A stretch of 20,823 nt of DNA. It comes from JAKALQ01 sp963978265 (GTDB taxonomy: Bacteria; Actinomycetota; Actinomycetes; S36-B12; UBA5976). Where the stretch lies: the NCBI GenBank assembly GCA_963978265.1, contig CAXBQV010000023.1, positions 1 to 20,823 on the forward strand. The letters are read 5' to 3'. The notes under the pieces are model-generated. The model did no database searches, was not told the origin of the DNA, and saw only the letters and a program-made list of their open reading frames with translations. This document shows, piece after piece, positions 1 to 6,835 of this stretch; within the stretch, counting starts at the first letter, position 1; each line of letters opens with the position of its first letter. The translations under genes were made by a program, and so were the position numbers.

Positions 1-99
1 CGCGCTGCTGTTCAGCGCGACCGCCGGTGGGATCGACAGCACGAGCGCCGAGAGCGCGGTTACACCACGCCTCAACGCCCGTGCCGTCAACCGCGTCAT
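1..99 (-). CDS. Secreted protein of unknown function, N-terminal fragment (partial)
   Basis: An open frame begins with ATG at 99 and is still open at the window edge, giving 33 codons. The peptide starts MTRLTARALRRGV, then a hydrophobic stretch (TALSALVLSIPPAVA), so it reads as a classical signal peptide with a basic n-region and a likely cleavage near residues 27-29. It lies 4 bases after the stop of the TasA-like gene, so it is probably the third gene of the signal peptidase/TasA-like operon and may be translationally coupled, since no clear Shine-Dalgarno sequence precedes it. The mature part is outside the window, so no function can be given. It could be another TasA-like subunit or an unrelated secreted protein. 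Confidence 0.6.
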   Translation of the reverse strand, partial: MTRLTARALRRGVTALSALVLSIPPAVALNSSA

Positions 100-103
100 G
101 GCG

Positions 104-757
104 CTACGCGTTGGAGGTGGCGGCGTCGCGCTGCGTCTCGCTGAGCGTCCATGTGAGTGCTGCAGAGAGACCCTGGATGGTTCCCGCTGGCAGGACGCCA
201 TTCACCGAGGTTTCATCATTTGCCGTGCTGTTCGGCAGCGACACAGAGAACTGCAGATGGAGCACACCCGAATTCGCCGCAAGCGCTGTGACACCACTGA
301 AGTTCTTATCACTGCCGAGTGTCGCCAGCGGGGAGGTCAGCAGCGTCGTCTTGGTTCCTGAACACGTGCCATCGGCTGCGGTCCAGCCACCACTGCAGTC
401 GGAGACAACGAGCTGCAGGCCCTTGGTCTCACTCGACGTCAAGATCGAAGGCGTGGCATCTGATACCTTCAAACGAAGCGTCTTCGAAGCAAGCGAACCA
501 GTATTGGTGTAGTCGACATAACGGTTGACGACGTCGCCGGGCGCCATGTCCGCGATCGTCGAGGCAAAGCCGACACCGTTGTTCGTCTGGGTGATCTTCA
601 GGGTCCCGGCAGTGATCCCGTGCGGACTGTCGTTCTTCGACTGCGCCTGTAGGAGTGCGGATACGGATGTTGTGGACAAGCTCAATCCGAGCAGCCCGGT
701 CACTGCAAGCAGTGAGAGCTTGGTAACGCCACGAATGTTGGATGTTGCTTTGCGCAT
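104..757 (-). CDS. TasA/CalY (camelysin)-like secreted protein, SipW-dependent type
   Basis: The protein has 217 residues. Residues 1-34 form a signal peptide: basic n-region (MRKATSNIRGVTK), hydrophobic core about 14-30, and a likely cut after SVSA. Just after it comes ITAGTLKIT (about 48-56), which resembles the GNxFxAGxLxL region after the cleavage site in TasA/camelysin-type proteins. The body is rich in Ser, Thr, Gly and Asn with a beta-strand pattern (PGDVVNRYVDYTNTGSL), as in the TasA beta-sandwich. Two Cys (about 109 and 120) could form a disulfide. No LPXTG or C-terminal anchor is visible. The ATG has a GAGG ribosome site 6 bases upstream, and the signal peptidase gene ends 12 bases before it, so the pair is very likely an operon. 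TasA family members form surface fibres in Bacillus; a fibre or matrix role here is inference. Confidence 0.75.
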   Translation of the reverse strand: MRKATSNIRGVTKLSLLAVTGLLGLSLSTTSVSALLQAQSKNDSPHGITAGTLKITQTNNGVGFASTIADMAPGDVVNRYVDYTNTGSLASKTLRLKVSDATPSILTSSETKGLQLVVSDCSGGWTAADGTCSGTKTTLLTSPLATLGSDKNFSGVTALAANSGVLHLQFSVSLPNSTANDETSVNGVLPAGTIQGLSAALTWTLSETQRDAATSNA

Positions 758-769
758 CAGCGCCTCATT

Positions 770-1288
770 TCATTGGGTGATGGAATCCGGCGTCGCGAAG
801 TCCCTGCGCCGCCGGTCTTGCATCTCGATCGCAATGAGCACTATCAGCCCCAATGCACACACACTGCCGAGAACTTTGGGTGACCCGAAGTCAGCGATGA
901 CATAGCCGAACTTCGGGATCGCGAAGAGGACCCGTTCCACCGAGGTCAAGGTCGGAACCAGGACCGGATCGTCCGACATCGGATTGGCATCGCCTTTCGT
1001 GACGAGTACCAGCCCTGATTCGGACGTCGCGATGCTCACAAGCCGGTGGGCCTCGATGTCGTCGTCCTTCGGATGGAAAAGCAGTGCCACATCACCGGCC
1101 GCAAGTGAGGTCGCCGGAACAGCGCGAACCAGCACCGCATCGCCAGGATGGATGCCGGGTTCCATACTGCCGGTACGGATGATGCGCACGGCGACTCCGA
1201 CGTAGGAGTGCAGCACGGCCGGCATCGACAGCAACAGCACTGACATCAACACGAACGGTGTTGCGACCCATTTCGCTGCTGCTGACAT
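770..1288 (-). CDS. sipW: Signal peptidase I, SipW / ER (SEC11) type
   Basis: Membrane signal peptidase of 172 residues from the chosen ATG at 1288. This start is preceded by GAAAGAGG about 6 bases upstream and gives a normal N-terminal anchor; the frame stays open to 1348, but that extension is polar and unlikely. There is a TM segment at about 8-28, the catalytic Ser41 in GSMEPG, His81 in EAHRLV where P-type enzymes use Lys, and Asp100 in TKGDAN (with D106/D107 near). A second TM segment lies at about 138-156, followed by a basic tail. Ser-His-Asp is the ER/archaeal/SipW arrangement. In Bacillus, SipW processes TasA and TapA; here the next gene downstream is TasA-like, so that protein is the likely substrate. 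The active site should face outward. The family call is firm; the substrate is inferred from gene order. Confidence 0.85.
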   Translation of the reverse strand: MSAAAKWVATPFVLMSVLLLSMPAVLHSYVGVAVRIIRTGSMEPGIHPGDAVLVRAVPATSLAAGDVALLFHPKDDDIEAHRLVSIATSESGLVLVTKGDANPMSDDPVLVPTLTSVERVLFAIPKFGYVIADFGSPKVLGSVCALGLIVLIAIEMQDRRRRDFATPDSITQ

Positions 1289-1347
1289 GATCGGCCCTCT
1301 TTCGATTGGAGCCGATTGTTCGGGAGCGCTTTCACACACCATGCACA

Positions 1348-1361
1348 ATGACTTCAGTCAT
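1348..1361. promoter_or_regulatory. Inverted repeat upstream of sipW, candidate operator
   Basis: A perfect inverted repeat ATGACT-TC-AGTCAT lies 60 bases upstream of the sipW start, in the 163-base gap between the regulator gene and sipW. Its size fits a dimeric regulator, and its position would let it act on the sipW/TasA-like operon. No regulator can be assigned from sequence alone. Confidence 0.3.
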
Positions 1362-1414
1362 CACTTACAGCGGGCGATACACCTGTGGTTTGCCCTACGC
1401 GATTCGCTCAGATA

Positions 1415-1433
1415 CTGCACATTGCGTGCGCAG
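1415..1433 (-). other. Hairpin just after the winged-helix/PAS gene
   Basis: Two 7-base arms (CTGCACA and TGCGCAG on the plus strand, one G-T pair) flank a 5-base loop, starting 19 bases after the regulator stop codon. No T-run follows in the minus direction, so it is at best a weak terminator. It could equally be a chance structure or a protein site in the sipW upstream region. Confidence 0.25.
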
Positions 1434-1451
1434 ATCGAAAGAATCCTCTGA

Positions 1452-2129
1452 TCAGTACACGCTTATGCGTGCGCCGTCGAAGGCACCATCGTCGTCAACA
1501 GACAGTGAAATGCGGGCACGCAGCCCTCGCGTCGTGCCATCGGCACAGCGGACTTCAGATGCCGTGTCCGTGACGTGCAAACCGGTCGCGGCCATGAGGC
1601 GGATCATTTGCACTGCCTCGTCCTGCGGCACCAGACCCGTTGGTCCCGCTGCCAGCAGGAAGAACTGGCCGATCACGTCATCCGGCTGCCAACCGAAGAA
1701 GTCTCGGTCACTCGGGTGAATCGAGGTCACACGGAGGTGTGCGTCGTACTCGAGTGTGACGATGTGGTCGAAGACTTCGCCATCGAAGCGATAGCCGGCA
1801 CTGCGAACAGTCGTGATCAGCCGGGGACCATCACCGTTATCGCCGAGCTTCTGCCGCAGTCTGCTGATCTGCACTTCGACAGCGTGTCCGTCACCCACCC
1901 AGTGGGTTCCCCAAACGGTCTTGAACAAGTCCTCGCGCGAGAGCACGACACCGGGGCTCGAGGCGAGGAGCACGAGCAACTCGAATTCCGACCGCGTGAG
2001 CAATACTTCGGCATTGCGCATGAAGACGCGACGTGAATCAACTTCAATGCGTAAGTCTCGGAATTCGAGTATTCGAGGGATTCGGTGAGGGCTGGTGCGT
2101 CTTGGATCCGGTGATTGCGGCGGACACAC
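1452..2129 (-). CDS. Winged-helix DNA-binding protein with C-terminal PAS domain
   Basis: The protein has 225 residues. Residues about 20-116 form an OmpR/PhoB-type winged helix: a strand region (LEFRDLRIEVDSRRV), LTRSEFELLVLLASSPGVVLSRE, the recognition-helix region (HAVEVQISRLRQKLG), and the wing ending in TTVRSAGYRF. Residues about 122-225 resemble a PAS fold (VTSIHPSDRDFFGWQPDDVIGQ and a terminal strand SVDDDGAF..RISVY). There is no receiver domain, so this is not a normal two-component response regulator; the PAS domain may sense a ligand or drive dimerisation. The start is GTG at 2129 with GGGAGGG 3-4 bases upstream; the ATG slightly upstream is in another frame. It lies upstream of, and on the same strand as, sipW and the TasA-like gene. 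Control of these genes is a reasonable guess only. Confidence 0.75.
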   Translation of the reverse strand: MCPPQSPDPRRTSPHRIPRILEFRDLRIEVDSRRVFMRNAEVLLTRSEFELLVLLASSPGVVLSREDLFKTVWGTHWVGDGHAVEVQISRLRQKLGDNGDGPRLITTVRSAGYRFDGEVFDHIVTLEYDAHLRVTSIHPSDRDFFGWQPDDVIGQFFLLAAGPTGLVPQDEAVQMIRLMAATGLHVTDTASEVRCADGTTRGLRARISLSVDDDGAFDGARISVY

Positions 2130-2170
2130 AGACCCTCCCGTTTTTCATTTCCACTACAGCGTGAAACCTA

Positions 2171-2202
2171 ATTATCGGAACGAAGCGGAACAGATCAGAA
2201 AC
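2171..2202 (-). promoter_or_regulatory. Candidate -10 box and 10-base-spaced repeats upstream of the winged-helix/PAS gene
   Basis: Reading toward the regulator gene, GATAAT (2171-2176) is a good -10 match, though no strong -35 is present. Directly beside it, on the plus strand, GGAAC occurs at 2177 and 2187, with a looser third copy (AGAAAC) at 2197. Direct repeats one helical turn apart are the usual binding pattern of OmpR/PhoB-type winged-helix proteins, so autoregulation is possible. Confidence 0.3.
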
Positions 2203-2286
2203 GGACGGTGAAGGTTCTCGGTTTCCTCTCAAATGAAGGCACGCAAATATGACACGTCTGTCTGGAGTTGGATTTTTATGCAGGCC

Positions 2287-3177
2287 TCAGCCGACGAATT
2301 CAACGTTGTGCTGTCTCGAAAGATCATGCGCACACTTTGGAGCCGAACAACCGGCACAGAGCAACACCTGCTCGACGCAACGATCGTCGCTGCACGCCTC
2401 AAATGTCTTTGTGGGCGCTGCGCAAACCTCGCAGGTGCCGATGAGCTTCGTGTCGGGTGAGAAGTCGATCGTCATGCGTCCGTCGAACGTATACAGCGAT
2501 CCTTCCCACAGGCCGCTGTCACCGAACGAAGCGCCATAGCGAACGATGCCGCCCTCAATCTGGTACACCTCAGAGAATCCGCGATTCTTCATGAGCACGG
2601 ACAGGATTTCGCAGCGGATGCCGCCGGTGCAGTACGTCACGATCGGTCGGTTCTTCAGGTGGTCGTACTTTCCGCTCTCGAGCTCGGACACGAAGTCGCG
2701 GGTGGTCACCGTGTCGGGCACAACCGCGTCCCTGAACCTGCCAATCTTTGCTTCGAAGGTGTTGCGGCCATCGAAGAACACGACGTCATCCCCCCGCGCG
2801 GCGACCAGCGCGTCGACGTCCGCCGGCTTCAAGTGCGTGCCGCCACCCACGACGCCGTCGAGATCCACTTTGAGCTCGTCTGCCGCGCCGAATGCCACCA
2901 GTTCCTTGCGCACTTTCACACTGAGCCGCGGGAACTCGTCTCCTGTTCCTGCCGACCATTTGAAATCGATCTTGCTGAACCCCGGGTACTCCTTCGTCTT
3001 CTTCACGTAGGTCTTCAACGACTGCATGTCGCCGCCGAGGGTGCCGTTGATGCCGTGTTCCGAGATGAGGATCCGCCCCTGCAATCCCAGCGACTCGCAG
3101 AGGTCCCGTTGCCACAGTCGAACCGCCTGCGGATCGGCCACCGGGGCGAAGCCGTAGTAGAGGATCACCTTCTGCAC
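2287..3177 (-). CDS. trhO: tRNA uridine(34) hydroxylase (rhodanese-type, YceA/UPF0176)
   Basis: TrhO hydroxylates U34 of certain tRNAs using oxygen, a step toward 5-carboxymethoxyuridine or 5-methoxyuridine at the wobble base. The 296-residue protein has the family layout: an N-terminal ferredoxin-like domain (YYGFAPVADP; ISEHGINGTLGGD about 39-50), a rhodanese domain with DGRNTFE (136-142) and the active-site loop CTGGIRCE (catalytic Cys183), and a Cys-rich tail (C249, C252, C262, C267, C274, C277, C282) that may bind metal. The start is GTG at 3177 with only a weak GAG upstream; MQKVILYYGF matches the usual N-terminus. It is separated from the next gene by 157 bases and is probably monocistronic. 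The divergent TauE-family gene shares its upstream region and a palindrome. Confidence 0.92.
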   Translation of the reverse strand: MQKVILYYGFAPVADPQAVRLWQRDLCESLGLQGRILISEHGINGTLGGDMQSLKTYVKKTKEYPGFSKIDFKWSAGTGDEFPRLSVKVRKELVAFGAADELKVDLDGVVGGGTHLKPADVDALVAARGDDVVFFDGRNTFEAKIGRFRDAVVPDTVTTRDFVSELESGKYDHLKNRPIVTYCTGGIRCEILSVLMKNRGFSEVYQIEGGIVRYGASFGDSGLWEGSLYTFDGRMTIDFSPDTKLIGTCEVCAAPTKTFEACSDDRCVEQVLLCAGCSAPKCAHDLSRQHNVEFVG

Positions 3178-3212
3178 GGCGCTCAGAGTAGCCGCGACAC
3201 GCCGATGATTTG

Positions 3213-3241
3213 CCTATATTTGCTAGTAGATTACTAGACAA
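3213..3241 (-). promoter_or_regulatory. Predicted trhO promoter
   Basis: Reading on the minus strand, TTGTCT (3236-3241, 4 of 6 to the -35 consensus) and TATAGG (3213-3218, 4 of 6 to the -10 consensus) are separated by 17 bases and lie 36 bases before the GTG start. The palindrome at 3223-3237 sits between them. Confidence 0.4.
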
Positions 3242-3247
3242 TAGACT
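3220..3247 (+). promoter_or_regulatory. Predicted promoter of the TauE/SafE-family gene
   Basis: TTGCTA (3220-3225) and TAGACT (3242-3247) each match 4 of 6 consensus bases, with a 16-base spacer. A GGAG ribosome site follows 7 bases before the ATG at 3271, giving a short leader. The spacer contains most of the palindrome at 3223-3237. Confidence 0.38.
3223..3237. promoter_or_regulatory. Perfect palindrome CTAGTA-GAT-TACTAG, candidate shared operator
   Basis: Six-base arms are perfectly inverted around a 3-base centre, in the 93-base gap between two divergent genes. The core GT-N5-AC spacing is like sites of some GntR-type regulators, but no regulator can be named. It overlaps the predicted promoter spacers in both directions. 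Confidence 0.5.
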
Positions 3248-3270
3248 GTGGGTAGCTGAATGGAGTTCAC

Positions 3271-4185
3271 ATGCAGGTTCTGTGGTTCGCGATTGCGGGT
3301 CTTCTCGCCCAGCTCGTCGATGGCACGCTCGGCATGGGTTTCGGCATTACATCCAGCACCGCGCTCGTGATCCTCGGTGCGACGCCTGTAGCTGCAAGCG
3401 CCGCGGTGCACTTCGCAGAACTCGGCACCACGCTTGCATCCGGCGCGAGTCACTGGCGCGCCGGCAATGTCGACACGCGCGTCGTGAAATGGCTCGGCAT
3501 CGGAGGTGGCGTCGGCGCGTTCGCTGGCGCGACGGTGCTGTCGCAGGTCTCCCTCTCCGGCGCAAAGACCGCCATGAGTTCGATTCTGCTCTTGCTCGGA
3601 TTCGTCCTGGTTGCGCGCTTCGGTTTCAATGCACGATTGATTCCACAGATTCAGGGCAAGCCCCGCGCGAAGATGTTGATTCCGCTCGGCGTGTTCGCTG
3701 GCTTCTTCGATGCATCGGGTGGCGGCGGCTGGGGCCCGATCACGACGCCGACGCTGCTCAGCGTCAGCGATCAGACAAAACCGCGAACCGTCGTCGGCAC
3801 GGTCAGCGCTTCCGAATTCATCGTTTCCGCTTGCGCCAGCCTCGGATTCGTCCTCGGCGCCTCGACAAGCGGGCTCGACTGGCAAGTGATCGCCGGCCTG
3901 CTTATCGGTGGAGTGCTGATGGCGCCATTCGCAGCAGTCGTTGCGGGCCGGCTGCCCCACGCACCATTCGGGGCACTCATCGGCGGCATGGTCATTCTCA
4001 CGAACGGACGCACGGTGTTGCTGGCGTTGGGCGCACCGGGCGGACTGATTCCGTGGTTCGTCGCTGTGATTGCAATTGCCGCGGTCACACTTTCGTGGCG
4101 GGCTTGGCAGCGTGAGCGTCGAGTCGGCGTCGAAGCATCGGTATTCGAGGCCGCCGACGACTACACGGAACCGCGCGAGGCCTAG
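3271..4185 (+). CDS. TauE/SafE-family membrane permease
   Basis: This is a 304-residue polytopic membrane protein of the sulfite exporter TauE/SafE family. The first half opens with the family signature region (GLLAQLVDGTLGMGFGITSS, 10-29), then conserved VHFAELGTTLASG (about 46-58). The second half repeats the pattern with GVFAGFFDASGGGGWGP, the internal duplication typical of the family. About eight hydrophobic segments are visible, and the C-terminus is a charged tail. Members move sulfite, sulfoacetate or other organic anions; the substrate cannot be read from sequence. Its neighbourhood includes PAPS synthesis and a sulfotransferase, which makes a sulfur compound plausible, but the gene is convergent to that operon. 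Its stop codon shares four bases (CTAG, 4182-4185) with the stop of the sulfotransferase gene, and no terminator separates them. Confidence 0.85.
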   Translation: MQVLWFAIAGLLAQLVDGTLGMGFGITSSTALVILGATPVAASAAVHFAELGTTLASGASHWRAGNVDTRVVKWLGIGGGVGAFAGATVLSQVSLSGAKTAMSSILLLLGFVLVARFGFNARLIPQIQGKPRAKMLIPLGVFAGFFDASGGGGWGPITTPTLLSVSDQTKPRTVVGTVSASEFIVSACASLGFVLGASTSGLDWQVIAGLLIGGVLMAPFAAVVAGRLPHAPFGALIGGMVILTNGRTVLLALGAPGGLIPWFVAVIAIAAVTLSWRAWQRERRVGVEASVFEAADDYTEPREA

Positions 4186-5012
4186 TCCGACTTCTTGGAT
4201 GGGTACGAGTAGCGCTCACCGAGGGTTTCGCGGTACTTGCCTTCATCGAACCGCAGGCCGAGCATCCTGCAGATGCGCTGTGCGGGCTCTGAACTTGTGG
4301 TGAAGTCCTCGTAGGTCACGTGCACGCTGTGATCGGGATGCGTGGCAGCGTAATCGCGGACCCATCCTTCGAACCGCTCGAGGTTCTTGCGCGCTTCGGC
4401 GCGATCATCGTCGGACATCTCGGCCCACCAGGCACCGGCCATGGTCTTGTCGAGGTCGCGGGTGAGGAACACGATCGCGCCTGGAGGTCGGATGGAGCGC
4501 AGCCAGTCGAGTTTCGCTTGGTAGTCCTTCTCCGTCATCCGGTACCACCAGCGGATCTCCTTGAACCCGACGGTCTTCGGAATCGGGCGCGTCGGATACA
4601 ACTGATTGAGAATCGCGCGACGCACATCGCGGCGCCATCGCCAGATCGAGAACTCGTGCGACCCGTACCACGGGCTGGCGGAGCTGTGGCGGTTGCCGTA
4701 GTTGAGTTTCGTGGCGGCGAGCAGTCGCTCGTCGGCGTCGGCCAGCGGAAGCGGGAACAGGTAGTTCTCACCTTTGAGATCGCAGCCGGGGAGTTTCGAG
4801 AGATACCCGGTGAGCAGCGTGGAACCGCTCCGACCGTACGTGACGACGTACAGCGATCGCATCTTGCTCACATTGAAGTACGGCGGCAGCACTGCACCGA
4901 GCAGCACGCGGAACCAATAGGGCATCTTCAATCGACGCGTGATGTAACTCGCAGCGAGCGCTGGATTGTTGATGGCGCCGTGCAATGCGTGGAGTACGTG
5001 GTGACCGATCAC
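4182..5012 (-). CDS. PAPS-dependent sulfotransferase
   Basis: The 276-residue protein is predicted to transfer a sulfuryl group from PAPS to a glycan, lipid or small molecule. Motifs seen: the 5'-phosphosulfate-binding loop TYGRSGSTLL (58-67), GFKEIRWWYR (149-158), the 3'-phosphate-binding region FLTRDLDKTMAG (182-193, Arg185, with Thr190 where Ser is common), and YEDF (234-237). The GTG start at 5012 overlaps the cysNC stop by four bases (GTGA), which supports coupling; Met30 or Met51 are possible later starts, as the PAPS loop usually lies nearer the N-terminus. It is the last gene of the GT-GT-GT-cysD-cysNC operon, right after the genes that make its donor. No signal peptide is clear, so it probably acts in the cytoplasm or at the inner membrane face. 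The acceptor is unknown, most likely the product of the upstream glycosyltransferases. Confidence 0.85.
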   Translation of the reverse strand: MIGHHVLHALHGAINNPALAASYITRRLKMPYWFRVLLGAVLPPYFNVSKMRSLYVVTYGRSGSTLLTGYLSKLPGCDLKGENYLFPLPLADADERLLAATKLNYGNRHSSASPWYGSHEFSIWRWRRDVRRAILNQLYPTRPIPKTVGFKEIRWWYRMTEKDYQAKLDWLRSIRPPGAIVFLTRDLDKTMAGAWWAEMSDDDRAEARKNLERFEGWVRDYAATHPDHSVHVTYEDFTTSSEPAQRICRMLGLRFDEGKYRETLGERYSYPSKKSD

Positions 5013-6835
5013 AGTGTTGCCGAAACTACCGTCTTCACAACGGCTGCGAGGTCACCGACACCACTCACGGTGATCTCTGCTTCCGTCGGGGCTTCGTAGT
5101 CCTGACCGACACCCGTCATGTTCGGGATGTTGCCCTGTCCCGCCTGCCGGTAGAGCCCCTTCGGGTCCCGCTGCATGCAGACTTCCAGTGGCGTATTCAC
5201 GTGGATCTCGACGAAATCACCGGCATTGAAGCGGGCGCGCACCGCATCGCGATCGGAGCGGTATGGGGAGACGAGGCAGACGAGCACCATGAGTCCGGCG
5301 TCATGCATGAGGCGCGCAACTTCACCGACGCGACGCACGTTCTCGGCACGGTCCTCCGGGGTGAACCCGAGGTCCTTGTTCAGCCCCAGCCTGATGTTGT
5401 CGCCATCGAGGATGTAGGTGTGGATACCGCGTGCGTGCAGTTCCTTCTCGACCTCGTTTGCGATAGTCGACTTCCCGGAACCGGGCAGGCCCGTGAACCA
5501 CAGCACCTTCGCGTCATGGCCCATGAGCGTCGTGCGGCGAGCCGCATCGGAGTCGAAGGCCTGCGCATGCACGTTCTGGCCACGACGGAGGTCGTGCAGC
5601 ATCATGCCCGCCGCGACGGTGTCACCGGTGATGCGATTGACGAGCAGGAAGGCGCCCGTATCGCGGACCTCTGCATAGCGATCCAGGAGGATCGGTGCGT
5701 CGGTTGCGATCTCGATGTGACCGATCTCGTTGATGTGCAGGTCCCGCGCGGCGTGACGGTGGCCGGACTCGACATCGACCTTGTCGCGGATGGTGGTGAC
5801 CGTGGCGGGTACGCGGAGCGGACCGCTCACCAGTTCGTAGGTGCGACCGCGAGCAAGCGGCTGCTCGCTCAACCACACGACCTCCGCTGAATAACGGTCG
5901 TTGGGCGTGCGTGTCTCCCCTGCTTGCACGAACAGGTCGCCACGTGCGGCATCGATCTCGCGGTCGAGCGTGACCGCCACGGCCTGTCCCGCAGCGGCCA
6001 TTGTGCTCTCGGCGCCCGCAACCGTGATTGCCGAGATCTTCGCGCGCACACCGGTGCGACCGACGACGACCTCGTCGCCGACCTGTGCGCGACCGGACAT
6101 CACCGTGCCCGCATACCCGCGATAGTTGCCCGCTGCGCGGAGGACCACTTGCACCGGGAGGCGGAAGCGGTCCGTCTCCGAATGATCGGTTGCTTCGACG
6201 GTGCGAAGCACATCCAGCAGCGTGTCGCCCGAGTACCACGGTGCAGCGTCGGAGTTGTGCGTGACAAAGTCGCCGCCGAGTGCCGAGACCGGCAGCGTGA
6301 CGACCTTGGCGACACCCACCTCCGCCGCGGCTTCCTCCACCTTTGCACGGAGTTGGTTGTAGATGTTCTCGTTGAAGTCGACGGCGTCCATCTTGTTGAC
6401 GGCGACAATCACGGTTCGCACGCCCATGAGTGCGCAGATGTAGAGATGGCGGAACGTCTGCGTGCGGACGCCGCGGGCGGCGTCGACAAGGAGGATGCCG
6501 ACATCTGCGGTCGAGGCGGCGACGGCCATATTGCGCGTGTACTGCTCGTGTCCGGGTGCATCGGCGATGATGGCGCGCACACCGTTCTGCAGGTCGAGGT
6601 GACGGTAGGCAACGTCGATGGTGATGCCCTGCTCGCGTTCGGCCTCCAATCCGTCCGTCAGCAGCGAGAAATCGACTTCACCGGCAGGAATGATCGAGCC
6701 GGATCGGCGCGTCCACCGTGCGGACTCGAGGACGTCCTCGGGAACACTGAGGGTTTCGGCGAGGAGTCGGCCGATGAGCGTGCTCTTGCCGTCGTCGACG
6801 GAGCCGCAGGTCACGATGCGGAGCAGGGCTGCCAT
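5009..6835 (-). CDS. cysNC: Bifunctional sulfate adenylyltransferase large subunit / APS kinase (CysN-CysC fusion)
   Basis: This 608-residue fusion makes APS with CysD (GTP-driven) and phosphorylates it to PAPS. The CysN part (1 to about 425) has the GTPase motifs GSVDDGKST (11-19), EREQGITIDVAYR (66-78), DAPGH (92-96) and NKMD (147-150), followed by EF-Tu-like beta-barrel domains. The CysC part (about 435-608) has the P-loop GLPGSGKST (449-457), LDGDN (around 476-480), the LGF..EDR..N..R region, and the conserved SPYRSDRD loop. Length fits other CysNC/NodQ proteins. The ATG at 6835 overlaps the cysD stop by one base (TGATG), with GGAGGG 9 bases upstream. The APS kinase domain, with the sulfotransferase next and no reductase gene nearby, points to PAPS for sulfation, as in rhizobial NodPQ/NodH. 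Confidence 0.95.
   Translation of the reverse strand: MAALLRIVTCGSVDDGKSTLIGRLLAETLSVPEDVLESARWTRRSGSIIPAGEVDFSLLTDGLEAEREQGITIDVAYRHLDLQNGVRAIIADAPGHEQYTRNMAVAASTADVGILLVDAARGVRTQTFRHLYICALMGVRTVIVAVNKMDAVDFNENIYNQLRAKVEEAAAEVGVAKVVTLPVSALGGDFVTHNSDAAPWYSGDTLLDVLRTVEATDHSETDRFRLPVQVVLRAAGNYRGYAGTVMSGRAQVGDEVVVGRTGVRAKISAITVAGAESTMAAAGQAVAVTLDREIDAARGDLFVQAGETRTPNDRYSAEVVWLSEQPLARGRTYELVSGPLRVPATVTTIRDKVDVESGHRHAARDLHINEIGHIEIATDAPILLDRYAEVRDTGAFLLVNRITGDTVAAGMMLHDLRRGQNVHAQAFDSDAARRTTLMGHDAKVLWFTGLPGSGKSTIANEVEKELHARGIHTYILDGDNIRLGLNKDLGFTPEDRAENVRRVGEVARLMHDAGLMVLVCLVSPYRSDRDAVRARFNAGDFVEIHVNTPLEVCMQRDPKGLYRQAGQGNIPNMTGVGQDYEAPTEAEITVSGVGDLAAVVKTVVSATL

Noticed and set aside
2236..2286. Possible terminator after trhO
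   Set aside because: Only a 4-base stem (GACA/TGTC) can be drawn and no T-run follows it in the right direction.
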